This document shows, piece after piece, positions 27,756 to 36,899 of a DNA stretch of 64,000 nucleotides; the stretch's first letter is position 1, and the number at the start of each line of letters is the position of its first letter. A program made the translations under genes and the position numbers. The notes under the pieces are model-generated. The model saw only the letters and a program-made list of their open reading frames with translations, was not told the DNA's origin and made no database searches. The DNA is from Polyangium jinanense (GTDB taxonomy: Bacteria > Myxococcota > Polyangia > Polyangiales > Polyangiaceae), in the NCBI RefSeq assembly GCF_028435365.1, contig NZ_JAGTJJ010000038.1, positions 42,665 through 106,664 of the forward strand, written 5' to 3'.

Positions 27756-30700
27756 ATGCAGCAAGGCGAGCTGGTCGGGGGGCGGTTCGTGGTCGAGGCG
27801 CTGGTCGGCTCAGGGGGAATGGGCTCGGTCTTCCGGGCACGCGACCTGCAGGAGGGTGGACCGGCCGCGATCAAGGTCGTCCATGCCAGAGAGCCGCGCG
27901 CGATCGCACGATTCGACGTGGAGGCCCGGCTCCTCGCCGAGCTCGATCATCCGGGCATCGTCCGTTATCTCACGCACGGGTTCACCGCGGCGGGTGAGCC
28001 CTTCCTCGCCATGGAATGGCTCGACGGCGAAGACCTCGCCGCGCGGCTCTCCCGGGGAAGGCTCGGGATCGAGGAGAGCGTCGTGCTGGTCCTCTCGGTC
28101 GCCGAGGCGCTTTCGAAGGCGCACGCGCGCGGCGTGGTGCACCGCGATATCAAGCCGAGCAATCTCTTCCTCGTGGACGGCGCCCTCGATCGCGTCAAGG
28201 TGCTCGATTTCGGCATTGCGCGCCTTGGACCCATGTCGTCGCGGCTCACGGAGCCGGGCGTCATTCTCGGGACGCCTGGGTACATGGCCCCGGAGCAGGC
28301 GCGCGGCGCGGCGGAGGCCTCCGCGCGCGCCGATGTCTTCGCGCTCGGCGCCGTGCTGTTCGAGTGCCTGACCGGGCAGCCAGCATTCATGGGCCAGCAC
28401 GCCATGGCCGTGCTCGCGAAGGTCCTGCTCGAGGACCCTCCGCCACTGCGTGCTCTGCGACGCGAGGTGCCGGTGATGCTCGAGGCGATCGTCACGTGCA
28501 TGCTCGCCAAGGATCCGGCCGATCGGCTCGCCGACGCGGCGGAGGTCGCGGAGGCGCTCGCCTCCCTCGAGGCCGAGGAGGCATCGCCGTGGTGGGACGC
28601 CGCCGCGTCGCGCCTTCCGGCGTTGACGAGGGGCGAGCTGCGCCTGCTCAGCATCGTCGCCGTCGGCGTGAGCGGCGGAGGCGGAGGCGGCGCGCCGCGG
28701 GAAAGTACGCTCACGATGGAGCAGACCGGGTCGCGGCGAAAGGCACTGGAGGCCGTCGCGGCGCCGTTCGGCGTGCGTGTCGAGGGGCTCGCGGATGGCT
28801 CGGTGCTGGCGATCCTCATGGGCACCGGTAGCGCCGCGGACCAGGCGGCGCGTGCCGCGCGGTGCGCTCTGCGTTTCGCGGAGCACGAGCCGGAGGCGCC
28901 CATTGCGATCGCGACGGGGCTCAGTGAGCTCGAGGAGCGGATCCCGGTCGGTCAGGTGATCGATCGGGCAGCCGCGCTCTCGCGCGCTGCGCCCCCGCGT
29001 GTGGTGCTGCTCGACGAGGTGACGGCGGGGCTGCTCGATATCCGCTTCCAGGTGACCGTGGGACCGGCCGGGCTCACACTGCGCGGAGAGAGCGAGCTCG
29101 TCGAGGCGTCGCGCCCTCTGCTCGGGAAACCGAGCCCCTGCGTCGGCCGCGACCGGGAGCTCCGCGTGCTCCTCGATCTGCTCGACGAATCCGTGCGCGA
29201 GAGCGTCGCGCGCGTGGTGCTCGTGACGGGGCCGCCGGGCATCGGCAAATCGCGCTTGCGCCAGGAGTTTGTCCGCCAGGTACGCCGCCTGCGCCCCGGC
29301 GTCGACGTGTGGGTTGGTCGCGGCGACCCGATGAGCGTGGGCTCTGCGTTCGCCCTGGCGGGCTCTGCGATCCGGCACGCGGCGGCCGTGGTTGGGGGCG
29401 AGCCTGTCGACGAGCGACGCAGAAAGCTCGTCGATCGCGTCGCGCGTCACGTGGCCGAGGGCGACGTCCGTCGGGTGGCGGAGTTCCTCGGCGAGATGAC
29501 GGGTACGCCGTTCCCCGACGCCGAGAGCGTGAAGCTACGGGTCGCGCGGCGGGAAGCGCGGATCATGGGCGAGCAGATCCGTGACGCCTGGGAGACATTT
29601 CTCGCCGCCGCATGCGGAGCCCAGCCGCTCCTGCTCGTCCTGGAGGATCTGCACTGGGGTGACCTCGCCTCGGTCAAGCTCGTCGACGCCGCGCTGCGGG
29701 AGCTCAAGGGCAGGCCGCTCCTCGTGGCGGCGTTTGGCCGGCCCGAGGTGCACGAGCGTTTCCCCCGGGTTTGGGCCGAGCGGGGGCTCTCCGAGCTCCG
29801 CCTCGGGGAGCTGACACCGCGGGCGGCCGAGGAGCTCGCCCGGCACGCCCTCGGGGATTCCGCCGGGCCGCAGACGCTCACGCGGGTCGTCGAGCGCTCC
29901 GCCGGCCATCCGTTTTTCCTCGAGGAGCTCATCCGTGCCGTGGCCGAGGGCCGCGGCGATGCATTGCCGGAGACCGTGCTCGCGATGGTCGAGGCGCGCC
30001 TGTCCGCCCTCCCGCCCGAGGCGCGCCGCGTCTTGCGCGCGGCCAGCGTCTTCGGGGAGGTTTTCTGGCGGGGCGGCGTGGAATCGCTCCTGGATCCTCT
30101 GGACGAGGCGTCCGGCGTCGATGAATGGCTCGCCCTGCTGGTCGAGCGCGAGGTCGTGCAGCGCAGCGCGACGAGCCGGTTTGCCGAGGAGGAGCAGTAT
30201 TCGTTCCGGCATTCCCTGCTACGCGAGGGGGCCTATGCCACGCTGCGGGACGCCGATCGCGCCCTTGGGCACAAGCTCGCGGCGGAATGGTTGGAGCAAA
30301 CCGGGGCGAGCGACGCGATGAGCCTTGTCGAGCATTTCGAGCGCGGCGGGGCGCCGGAGCGCGCAGTGAAATGGTACCTCGAAGGTTCCAGGCAAATGCT
30401 CCTTGGAAATGATTTGCCCGCGGCAATCGCCTTCGCCGAGCGCGGGCTTCGCAGCGGAGTGGCGGGGGAGCTGCGCGAGGAGCTCTTCGTCGTCCTCATG
30501 ATGGCCCACGGATGGAGCGGGGACGGCGCTTCGCTCGATGCAGTCATCGATGAGCTTTTGCGCGAGATCAAGGTCGGGGGTACGACCTGGGCCTTGGCCA
30601 TGACGGGCAAGCTGGTGGCTTCCGTGTTTCTCGGGATGCAGGAAGTGCCCCTCGACTTCGTCCAGGCCATCTGCACGGTGGAGCCAAGCCCGGAGAACGT

Positions 30701-31625
30701 GGGTCGAATCGTCGAGGCCCTCGGATACACCTATTCCGTCCTGATGATGTTCGGCATGCGTGACCTCGCCGAGGTCTGCGCGACGCGGATGGAGCACGTG
30801 GGAGGCAGGGCTCGGGAGCGCGATCCCACGGTCCGGGCCAGGCTCCAGAGGACGCAGACCAGTGCGCGCGCATTCGAGGGGAATCTCTGGGCGAGCTTGA
30901 AGGCGTCGCAAGAGGCACGGCTTTCCTTCGACGAGGCGGGCGACCGGCTCCAGGTCGACGACATGCGCGTATGGGGCGCGTCGTTGCTCCGCCATCTTGG
31001 GGGATACGCGCGTGCAGAAGAAGAGGTGCGCAGCGTGCTGCGCTCCCACGGCAATATGCTGGGCCCAGTCTCCGTCTGGGCAAACAACGTGCTCATCGAG
31101 GTGCTCGTGGCCCGCGGCGCGCTGGAAGAAGCGCGCGCAATGGCCTCCTCCTTCGTGGACCGGGAGCACGCGCGGGGCGCCCGGTTTTATGAGGGCTGGG
31201 CCCGCAGGGAGCTGTCCCACGTCCTCTGGCGCAGCGGGGCCTATCAAGAAGCCGAACGCGAGGCGCGAGAGGCCATCGAGCAACTGGCCGCGACCCCCAG
31301 TGAGCGCTCGGTCGCAATGGCGACGCTCGCATGCATCCTCCTCCAGCAAGGCCGTGCGGCCGAAGCGCGGAGCCTCACCGAAGAAGCGGTCGCGAAGCGC
31401 AAAGAGATCGGTACAACCGGCCTTTTTGAGACATTCGTGCAACTCACCCACGCCGAGGCCCTGCGCGCGACCGGGGACCTTGCCCGCGCGCGGACAGTGC
31501 TCTCGGAGGCCCGCGCGCGTCTGCTCGCACAGGCCGCGAAGATCGAGGATCCCGAGCTCCGGCGGAGCTTCCTCGAAAACGTCCCCGAAAACGCGCAGAT
31601 CTTCGCCCTCGCCGACGCAGCGTGA
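27756..31625 (+). CDS. Ser/Thr kinase - degenerate cyclase - AAA ATPase - TPR protein (copy 2)
   Basis: Paralogue of the gene at 23669, 1289 residues, same layout. Kinase with GSGGMGSVF, AAIKVV, HRDIKPSNLF, DFGIARLG; a Gly-rich linker; degenerate cyclase-like region; AAA ATPase (VTGPPGIGKSRLRQEF, VLEDLHWGD); TPR-like C-terminus. The N-terminal two thirds are nearly the same by eye. The last third diverges strongly except for its final 60 or so residues (EALRATGDLARARTVL onward), so the helical sensor part has changed fastest. ATG 27756 is preceded by a GGGGG stretch at 6 bases and aligns with the start of copy 1. The pair arose by tandem duplication (see the 41-bp scars). Substrates unknown. 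Confidence 0.9.
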   Translation: MQQGELVGGRFVVEALVGSGGMGSVFRARDLQEGGPAAIKVVHAREPRAIARFDVEARLLAELDHPGIVRYLTHGFTAAGEPFLAMEWLDGEDLAARLSRGRLGIEESVVLVLSVAEALSKAHARGVVHRDIKPSNLFLVDGALDRVKVLDFGIARLGPMSSRLTEPGVILGTPGYMAPEQARGAAEASARADVFALGAVLFECLTGQPAFMGQHAMAVLAKVLLEDPPPLRALRREVPVMLEAIVTCMLAKDPADRLADAAEVAEALASLEAEEASPWWDAAASRLPALTRGELRLLSIVAVGVSGGGGGGAPRESTLTMEQTGSRRKALEAVAAPFGVRVEGLADGSVLAILMGTGSAADQAARAARCALRFAEHEPEAPIAIATGLSELEERIPVGQVIDRAAALSRAAPPRVVLLDEVTAGLLDIRFQVTVGPAGLTLRGESELVEASRPLLGKPSPCVGRDRELRVLLDLLDESVRESVARVVLVTGPPGIGKSRLRQEFVRQVRRLRPGVDVWVGRGDPMSVGSAFALAGSAIRHAAAVVGGEPVDERRRKLVDRVARHVAEGDVRRVAEFLGEMTGTPFPDAESVKLRVARREARIMGEQIRDAWETFLAAACGAQPLLLVLEDLHWGDLASVKLVDAALRELKGRPLLVAAFGRPEVHERFPRVWAERGLSELRLGELTPRAAEELARHALGDSAGPQTLTRVVERSAGHPFFLEELIRAVAEGRGDALPETVLAMVEARLSALPPEARRVLRAASVFGEVFWRGGVESLLDPLDEASGVDEWLALLVEREVVQRSATSRFAEEEQYSFRHSLLREGAYATLRDADRALGHKLAAEWLEQTGASDAMSLVEHFERGGAPERAVKWYLEGSRQMLLGNDLPAAIAFAERGLRSGVAGELREELFVVLMMAHGWSGDGASLDAVIDELLREIKVGGTTWALAMTGKLVASVFLGMQEVPLDFVQAICTVEPSPENVGRIVEALGYTYSVLMMFGMRDLAEVCATRMEHVGGRARERDPTVRARLQRTQTSARAFEGNLWASLKASQEARLSFDEAGDRLQVDDMRVWGASLLRHLGGYARAEEEVRSVLRSHGNMLGPVSVWANNVLIEVLVARGALEEARAMASSFVDREHARGARFYEGWARRELSHVLWRSGAYQEAEREAREAIEQLAATPSERSVAMATLACILLQQGRAAEARSLTEEAVAKRKEIGTTGLFETFVQLTHAEALRATGDLARARTVLSEARARLLAQAAKIEDPELRRSFLENVPENAQIFALADAA

Positions 31626-31718
31626 GAAGGCTCCCGCGAGCCGTCCGCGCGGTCCCCCCACATGACCCGCCGCGCCAAAACGCCTGTGCGAGGCCCCCGG
31701 GCAGCTCCTGCAAAAGTC

Positions 31719-31734
31719 GTTCGTCGCGACGAAC
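31719..31734. other. 16-bp perfect palindrome between convergent kinase genes
   Basis: GTTCGTCG/CGACGAAC, perfectly self-complementary, lies in the 124-base gap between the convergent kinase genes ending at 31625 and 31750. It could act as a hairpin terminator in both directions, but no U-run follows. Function is a guess. Confidence 0.35.
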
Positions 31735-31749
31735 CGCCGAAGGCCGCGC

Positions 31750-34644
31750 TCACCGCGCGCGGGCGAGCGCGTTCTGGGCCCGCGCGAGCAGCTCGCGGTT
31801 CCCTGCGCGCTTCTCGAGCAGGGTCTCCGCGCGCTCGAGGTGCACGATGGCCTTTTTTCCCTCGTGCAGCAAAAGGAGCGCCTCGCCCATCCCCACGAGC
31901 GCGTCCGCGTTGTCGATGAAATCGGGCCCGTTCGCCTTCTCCCACAACTCGAGCGCCCGCGTGAAGCGCCCGAGCGCCTCTTTCGCCTGGCCCCGCTCGA
32001 GCAGCACCTGCCCGATGCTCAAAAGCGAGGCCCCCACCTGCTCGTGCTCCGCGCCGAACACCTCCTCTCGGATCGCAAGCGCCTCCCGCTGAAACGCGAG
32101 CGCCTCCTCGAGCTTCCCCATCTCCTTGTGCGTGTCCCCCATCCCGGCCGCGCAGTCCGCCACGAACGGCCGGGCCGAGTCGACAGCCTCGAAGATCACG
32201 CGCGCCCTCTTGAAGGCCAGGAGCGACTCCGCATATCGCCGGAGCTTTCGCTTCACGTCCCCGAGTGGTATCAGCACCGTCCCCACGTGGGGATGATCCG
32301 GCCCGCGCGCGGCCTCGATCACCACGAGCGCCTCTTCCAGCACGGGCAGCGCCTCGGCGTAACGGCCCTGCTGGAGCAGCCCTCTCCCCATCCGGTTCAG
32401 GCTCTCGCCATAGGCCGGGTGCCGCGTCCCGAAGAGCTTGCTCGACAGCTCGACCGACCGCCGCGTGAGCCGCGCCGACTCGGCGAAATCCCCCTGCACG
32501 GTGGCCGTCATCGCGACGAGGTCGAGCGACTGCACCACCTGCCTGTGCTCCGGCCCGTACACCTTCTCTCGCGTCGCGAGCGACAGCTCGTATTCACGTC
32601 TCGCGCCCGCGAAATCGCCCTTGTTGTAGAGCAGGCTCCCGCGGTTCGCCTGGAGCTGCGCGTCGAGCTCGGGATCCCCGCCCGCGCGCCGCAGCGCCGC
32701 CTCCGCGTGATACGCCCACTCGCCCGCGTCCTCGAAGCGGAAGAGCTGCGATCCCACCACGAACACGAGCTCGATCGCCGCCCGCGCCGCGATCCGATCG
32801 TGCCGCCCCGCCACCGCCGCCGCGAACGCCGTCCGTAGCGACTGCTCGGCCGCCTTGGGATCCACCGCCGAGAGCCGCACCGATCCCAGCATCTCCTGCG
32901 CCTCCGCCTCCGTCGGCAGATGCCCCAGCGTGCCCGCGCGCGTTGCCGCCTTCGACGCGATCGCGAGCGCCTCCGGGTACTGCCCGAGCTGCGAGCGCGC
33001 GCGTGCTTGCGCGAGCGCCTCCTCGATCTCGCGCGCCGCCGCCGCTTCCTCCTTCCCCTCGGGCGCGCGCACCGGCGTGCGAAGCGCTTCCACGTCCGCG
33101 CAGATGGACAAACCCGTCAAACCGGCTGTCGCCTCGACCGCCTTCGTCACCCCCTTCGCGTCGGCGGACGAAAGGACATCCGTCATCGCGCGGAGCTCCG
33201 CGAGCCGCCGATCCAGACAGAGCATCCGCAGCGAGAGCACCTCGTCCGATTGCTCTCCTCGCACCCGCGTCGCCTCGCAAGCCTCCGTGTGCATCGCGAC
33301 CCAGCCGCGCCCGTACGCGTCGAGCGCTCGTGACGCTTCGACCCACGTGTCCTCGGCAAACGCGAGCCCCGTCGCGGCGAACCGATCGCGCAGCGCCTGC
33401 TTTTTCTCCTCGCTCCACGCCTCTGCGAGCTTCGCCGGCGCGCCCTGGCAAAGAGGTGCCGGTGGAGGGCGGAGCCGCGTCGCCCCGAAGACCCCGAGTC
33501 CCAAGACGAACGCCCCCGCCGCGACGAGCGCCCGCTTCCGCCACGCGCGCTCGGGATCCATCGTGAGCGCCGCGAGAAGCGCTTCCATCGAGGAAAACCG
33601 GTCCTCCGGCGACAGCCGGAGACCACGCTCGAGCGCCCGCAGCAGGAACGCCGGCGCATGAGGCGCGCGCGGCGGCAGCACGAGCTTCCCTTTCGGAGCC
33701 TCTTCGAGCACCGTCTCGCGCGTGTTCGCGGTAAAGGGACGCTGCCCGTAAAGCGCCTCGAACAGCGCGGCGCAGAAGCTCCACTGATCCGCGCGCGCGT
33801 CCACCGTCTCGCGCTCGAACTGCTCCGGCGCCATGTACGCGGGCGTCCCGAGTACCGCCCCCGTCTGCGTCAACGCCGCGCCGGCCCTGCGATTCACGCT
33901 TTCGCCTTCCGCTGCGAGCGCTCCCGGATCGCTTTCCTTCTCCGACGAACCCGCGCGCACGAGGCCGAAGTCCACGACGCGCACCCGCCCGTCTTCACTC
34001 ACGAGCACGTTCGCGGGCTTGAAATCCCGGTGAACGAAGCCGGCCGCGTGCGCCGCCGCGAGCCCTCGCCCTGCCTTCGCGAATGTCTCCACCACCTCGC
34101 GCCACGGCCGCGCCCGCTGCGACAACCACGCCCCCAGCGTCACCCCGTCGATGAGCTCCATCGCGAGGAACACGCTCTCGCGAAACGTCCCCGCGTCGTG
34201 CACGGCGACCACGTTCGGGTGCGAGAGCCGCGCGAGCGCCTGCGCCTCCCGCATCATCCGCGACCGCAGATCCTGCGATCGCCCGGTGAGCTCGGGTCGC
34301 AAGAGCTTCAGCGCCACCTTCCGATCGAGCTCCGGATCGTACGCTGCGTACACCACCCCCATCCCGCCCGAGCCCAGCGTCCCGAGCACGATGTAGCGCC
34401 CCACGAGCGCCCCGCGCGTGAGCTCCTCCTGCGCCTCGCCGCCGTCGCCGAACGCCTCGTGATCGGCCGACGGTGTGTCTCCAAAAAGCTCTGGATCGAC
34501 CCGCGAGATGCCTTTCGCAAGCTCGGAGAGGAGCCTCCTGCACGCGGGGCACGACGCGGCGTGCGCCTCCAAGCGACGGGCGGCCTCCGGCTCGAGGAGC
34601 CCTTCCACGAACGCGATCACCGTGTTTTCGTTGAGGCAGGACAT
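31750..34644 (-). CDS. Transmembrane Ser/Thr kinase with zinc-finger N-terminus and TPR C-terminus
   Basis: Protein of 964 residues. The N-terminus has an anti-sigma-like zinc-finger (zf-HC2) pattern, His with CPAC about 30 residues in. Then a kinase domain (about 80-345) with GSGGMGVVY, VALKLL, HRDFKPANVL and DFGLVRAG, one hydrophobic span (about 383-400, GAFVLGLGVFGATRL) and a long C-terminal TPR array (about 500-955), including canonical tetratricopeptide units such as ARREYELSLATREKVYGPEH. Divergent from a sigma-70-family gene at 34769, a pairing common in myxobacteria; the zinc-finger may hold the sigma factor. That partnership is inferred from motif and position. Confidence 0.92.
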   Translation of the reverse strand: MSCLNENTVIAFVEGLLEPEAARRLEAHAASCPACRRLLSELAKGISRVDPELFGDTPSADHEAFGDGGEAQEELTRGALVGRYIVLGTLGSGGMGVVYAAYDPELDRKVALKLLRPELTGRSQDLRSRMMREAQALARLSHPNVVAVHDAGTFRESVFLAMELIDGVTLGAWLSQRARPWREVVETFAKAGRGLAAAHAAGFVHRDFKPANVLVSEDGRVRVVDFGLVRAGSSEKESDPGALAAEGESVNRRAGAALTQTGAVLGTPAYMAPEQFERETVDARADQWSFCAALFEALYGQRPFTANTRETVLEEAPKGKLVLPPRAPHAPAFLLRALERGLRLSPEDRFSSMEALLAALTMDPERAWRKRALVAAGAFVLGLGVFGATRLRPPPAPLCQGAPAKLAEAWSEEKKQALRDRFAATGLAFAEDTWVEASRALDAYGRGWVAMHTEACEATRVRGEQSDEVLSLRMLCLDRRLAELRAMTDVLSSADAKGVTKAVEATAGLTGLSICADVEALRTPVRAPEGKEEAAAAREIEEALAQARARSQLGQYPEALAIASKAATRAGTLGHLPTEAEAQEMLGSVRLSAVDPKAAEQSLRTAFAAAVAGRHDRIAARAAIELVFVVGSQLFRFEDAGEWAYHAEAALRRAGGDPELDAQLQANRGSLLYNKGDFAGARREYELSLATREKVYGPEHRQVVQSLDLVAMTATVQGDFAESARLTRRSVELSSKLFGTRHPAYGESLNRMGRGLLQQGRYAEALPVLEEALVVIEAARGPDHPHVGTVLIPLGDVKRKLRRYAESLLAFKRARVIFEAVDSARPFVADCAAGMGDTHKEMGKLEEALAFQREALAIREEVFGAEHEQVGASLLSIGQVLLERGQAKEALGRFTRALELWEKANGPDFIDNADALVGMGEALLLLHEGKKAIVHLERAETLLEKRAGNRELLARAQNALARAR

Positions 34645-34768
34645 CGGCGCGTGGAGCTCCGCGCGCGAAACTAGAGCACCGCGCGGACGCGATTGTCCAG
34701 TGCATGGCCCCTCGTCCTGCCCGCCGCCGTGCTACCCACGACCGCCCGTCTTGAGGCAGAGTGGCTCC

Positions 34769-35677
34769 GTGAACGACGCGCGCCGTCCCGCCGATCTCCT
34801 CTGGCATCACCTCGCGCCGCCCGCCCGCGAAAAACTCGGCTCCCCCGCGGCGATCGGGCCCCTCCTCGAAGAGCGCCTCCGCGCCGCGAAGGACGCGTGG
34901 CCCGCGGTCGATCTCCCCGACGCCGTCTTCGTCCCGCAGATCGCCGCCCGCCTGCAAACCGCGCCCGCTCCCGCCGACGCGCTCGCCTCCCTCCACATCT
35001 CCGATCTCTACCTCGCGTGCGCCTGCGCCGAGGGCCACCGCGCCGCCCTCGCCGCATTCGACGCCCGCTACATTGCCACCCTCGATCGCGCGCTCCAGCG
35101 CATCACCAGGGGAGGCGTCTCGCCCGACGACATCAAACAGATCTTGCGCCAAAAACTCCTGGTCGCCGAGCCCGGCCGCCCTCCGAAGATCGCCGATTAC
35201 GCCGGCCGAGGTGACCTTCGCCGATGGGTGCACGCCGTCGCCGTCCGTTCCGGCATCGACGCCCTCCGCGCCGAGAAAGAGACCCCCACCGAGGAAGCCC
35301 TCCTCGACGCCATCGAGCTCGGCGGCGATCACCCCGAGCTCGCGCACCTCAAGGACACCTCGCGCGCCGAATTCAAGGCCGCTTTCCGCGACGCCTTGAA
35401 TGCCCTGCCGGATCGCGAGCGCAGCTTGCTCCTCCAGTACCATATCGATGGAAACAGCCTGGAAGAGCTCGGCGCCCTCTACCACGTCGTCCCGTCCACC
35501 ATCAGCCGCAGCCTCGCCAAGGCGCGCGCCACGCTCTTCGGTCGCGTCCGCGTCACCCTCATGCTGCGCATGCGCCTCACCGGCGAGGAGGTCGACAGCC
35601 TCGTACGCCTGCTCCAGAGCCAATTCGAGCTCTCCACCAACCTGCTCGAAAGCCGCCGGCAGAAACCGGGGGGATAA
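34769..35677 (+). CDS. Sigma-70 family RNA polymerase sigma factor
   Basis: Protein of 302 residues. After an N-terminal extension of about 85 residues, a sigma region 2 analogue (FDARYIATLDRAL ... GDLRRWVHAVAVRSGID) and a region 4 helix-turn-helix (LNALPDRERSLLLQYHIDG, LEELGALYHVVPSTISRSLAKAR) are visible. It belongs to the ECF-like sigma proteins of myxobacteria that sit beside Ser/Thr kinases. It starts at GTG 34769, with GAGG 12 bases upstream (far); the frame is open further up over the divergent kinase promoter, which is not credible as protein. Likely activated by release from, or phosphorylation by, the kinase at 31750. Confidence 0.85.
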   Translation: MNDARRPADLLWHHLAPPAREKLGSPAAIGPLLEERLRAAKDAWPAVDLPDAVFVPQIAARLQTAPAPADALASLHISDLYLACACAEGHRAALAAFDARYIATLDRALQRITRGGVSPDDIKQILRQKLLVAEPGRPPKIADYAGRGDLRRWVHAVAVRSGIDALRAEKETPTEEALLDAIELGGDHPELAHLKDTSRAEFKAAFRDALNALPDRERSLLLQYHIDGNSLEELGALYHVVPSTISRSLAKARATLFGRVRVTLMLRMRLTGEEVDSLVRLLQSQFELSTNLLESRRQKPGG

Positions 35678-35751
35678 ACCTTCCTCACCGATGTTTTCGA
35701 CCCCACGATGTCACCTTGCAAACGGCCGCGATTCGTGAGATACGGCTCGCC

Positions 35752-36528
35752 ATGGGTGTGACGGGAGCTCCGGCTGATCACGCAACCACGACCGCATATC
35801 GCATACCGCCGGAGGGCTCTCCCCGACCCGAGCCCGTGGGCACGTTCGTCGAACCTGCACCCGAGGATCGACGTTCCCTTGCTCGCCTGCAATCTCGCGA
35901 GCGCAGCCGTGTCGCGGGCATGGTCATCACGGCTGTGATTCTGCTGCGCTGGGGCATACCTCTCGCTTCGCGCATCTTCGAGGGGTATGGGGACCTGGCG
36001 AGCATTGTCTTCGGCGCCGGCAGCATTGCCCTGCTCGTCTACGCATTCTGGTCCTGGGCGAATCCACGCGTCGTGGTGCCATCGGTCGTCCGCATCGACA
36101 ACCACGACGACGAGGGGCTTTCGGTGACGCTCGATCATGCCTTTTCCCTTCGGGTCGTGCTGAATCCAAGAAACACGCTCGCCCTCGACCCGCTCCTCGT
36201 GCGGTTCGTCGCGGAAGAAGCTGGCCGAAGGAAAGAACCGCTCTTCTCCGCCGAATACGTTCTCGATCACGGACGGTCCGTGGGGGCAGGGGAAACCGTC
36301 CGGTACGACGCCTCGATCGAGCTGCCCGGCGAAGCCCCGTGCACGTCCCATAAACGCGGCATCGCGTGGCGCCTCGAGGTCTCGGTCGGCGCGCCTCCAG
36401 GCTTCACCCGCGCGTATCCTCTCCACGTCCGCCCCGCGGTACGCAGCGCTCGTGCTCCGGGAAAGAAAGTCCGGCAGCGACGCCCCAAGGTTGCCACCTC
36501 GAACGAGAGGTGTATCGTGGCTCCGTGA
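35752..36528 (+). CDS. Membrane protein of unknown function, first gene of a three-gene operon
   Basis: Protein of 258 residues. The cytoplasmic N-terminus (about 50 residues) is followed by two hydrophobic segments (about 58-75 and 83-102, the second SIVFGAGSIALLVYAFWSW) and a beta-rich C-terminal domain of about 150 residues with two cysteines. No family recognised. ATG 35752 begins the first credible stretch; the frame further upstream overlaps the sigma factor gene and is noise. Its TGA overlaps the GTG start of the next gene by GTGA, so all three genes (35752-37765) are translationally coupled and should act together. Confidence 0.75.
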   Translation: MGVTGAPADHATTTAYRIPPEGSPRPEPVGTFVEPAPEDRRSLARLQSRERSRVAGMVITAVILLRWGIPLASRIFEGYGDLASIVFGAGSIALLVYAFWSWANPRVVVPSVVRIDNHDDEGLSVTLDHAFSLRVVLNPRNTLALDPLLVRFVAEEAGRRKEPLFSAEYVLDHGRSVGAGETVRYDASIELPGEAPCTSHKRGIAWRLEVSVGAPPGFTRAYPLHVRPAVRSARAPGKKVRQRRPKVATSNERCIVAP

Positions 36529-36899
36529 CTGCCGCCTCCACGACCCTCTACCGCCCCGTCGGCCAGGCCGAGCTCGACCTGATTGCGGCCACCGGCTATC
36601 GCCGCTTCCCGCCGCGCCTGCCGGATCAGCCCATCTTCTACCCCGTCTGCAACGAGACGTATGCCGCGCAGATCGCGAGCCGATGGAATACGGCGCAGGG
36701 CGCGGTCGGATACGTGACCCGGTTCGAGGTCCGGTCGGATTTCCTCGCGAAGTATGACGTCCAGGTGGTCGGATCGAAGATCCACGCCGAATACTGGATT
36801 CCCGCCGAGGAGCTCGAGGCCTTCAACGACGCCATCGTCGGGACGATCGAGGTCATCAGCGAGCACCGCGCCGAAGGGCAGGGGAAGGGAGAACCTTGA
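36525..36899 (+). CDS. Small conserved-looking protein, possibly ADP-ribosyltransferase-fold
   Basis: Protein of 124 residues starting at GTG 36525, which overlaps the upstream stop (GTGA) with GAGAGG 14 bases before it. It begins TLYRPVGQAELDLIAATGYRRFPP, goes on QPIFYPVCNETYAAQIASRW, and ends with HAEYWIPAEELEAFN. The LYRPVG opening and the spaced blocks recall small proteins often labelled 'ADP-ribosylation/crystallin J1', and Arg in an early strand suits an ADP-ribosyltransferase fold, but this is from memory and weak. Its stop overlaps the TTG start of the nuclease-like gene. A toxin or immunity role is possible but not shown. Confidence 0.7.
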   Translation: MTAASTTLYRPVGQAELDLIAATGYRRFPPRLPDQPIFYPVCNETYAAQIASRWNTAQGAVGYVTRFEVRSDFLAKYDVQVVGSKIHAEYWIPAEELEAFNDAIVGTIEVISEHRAEGQGKGEP

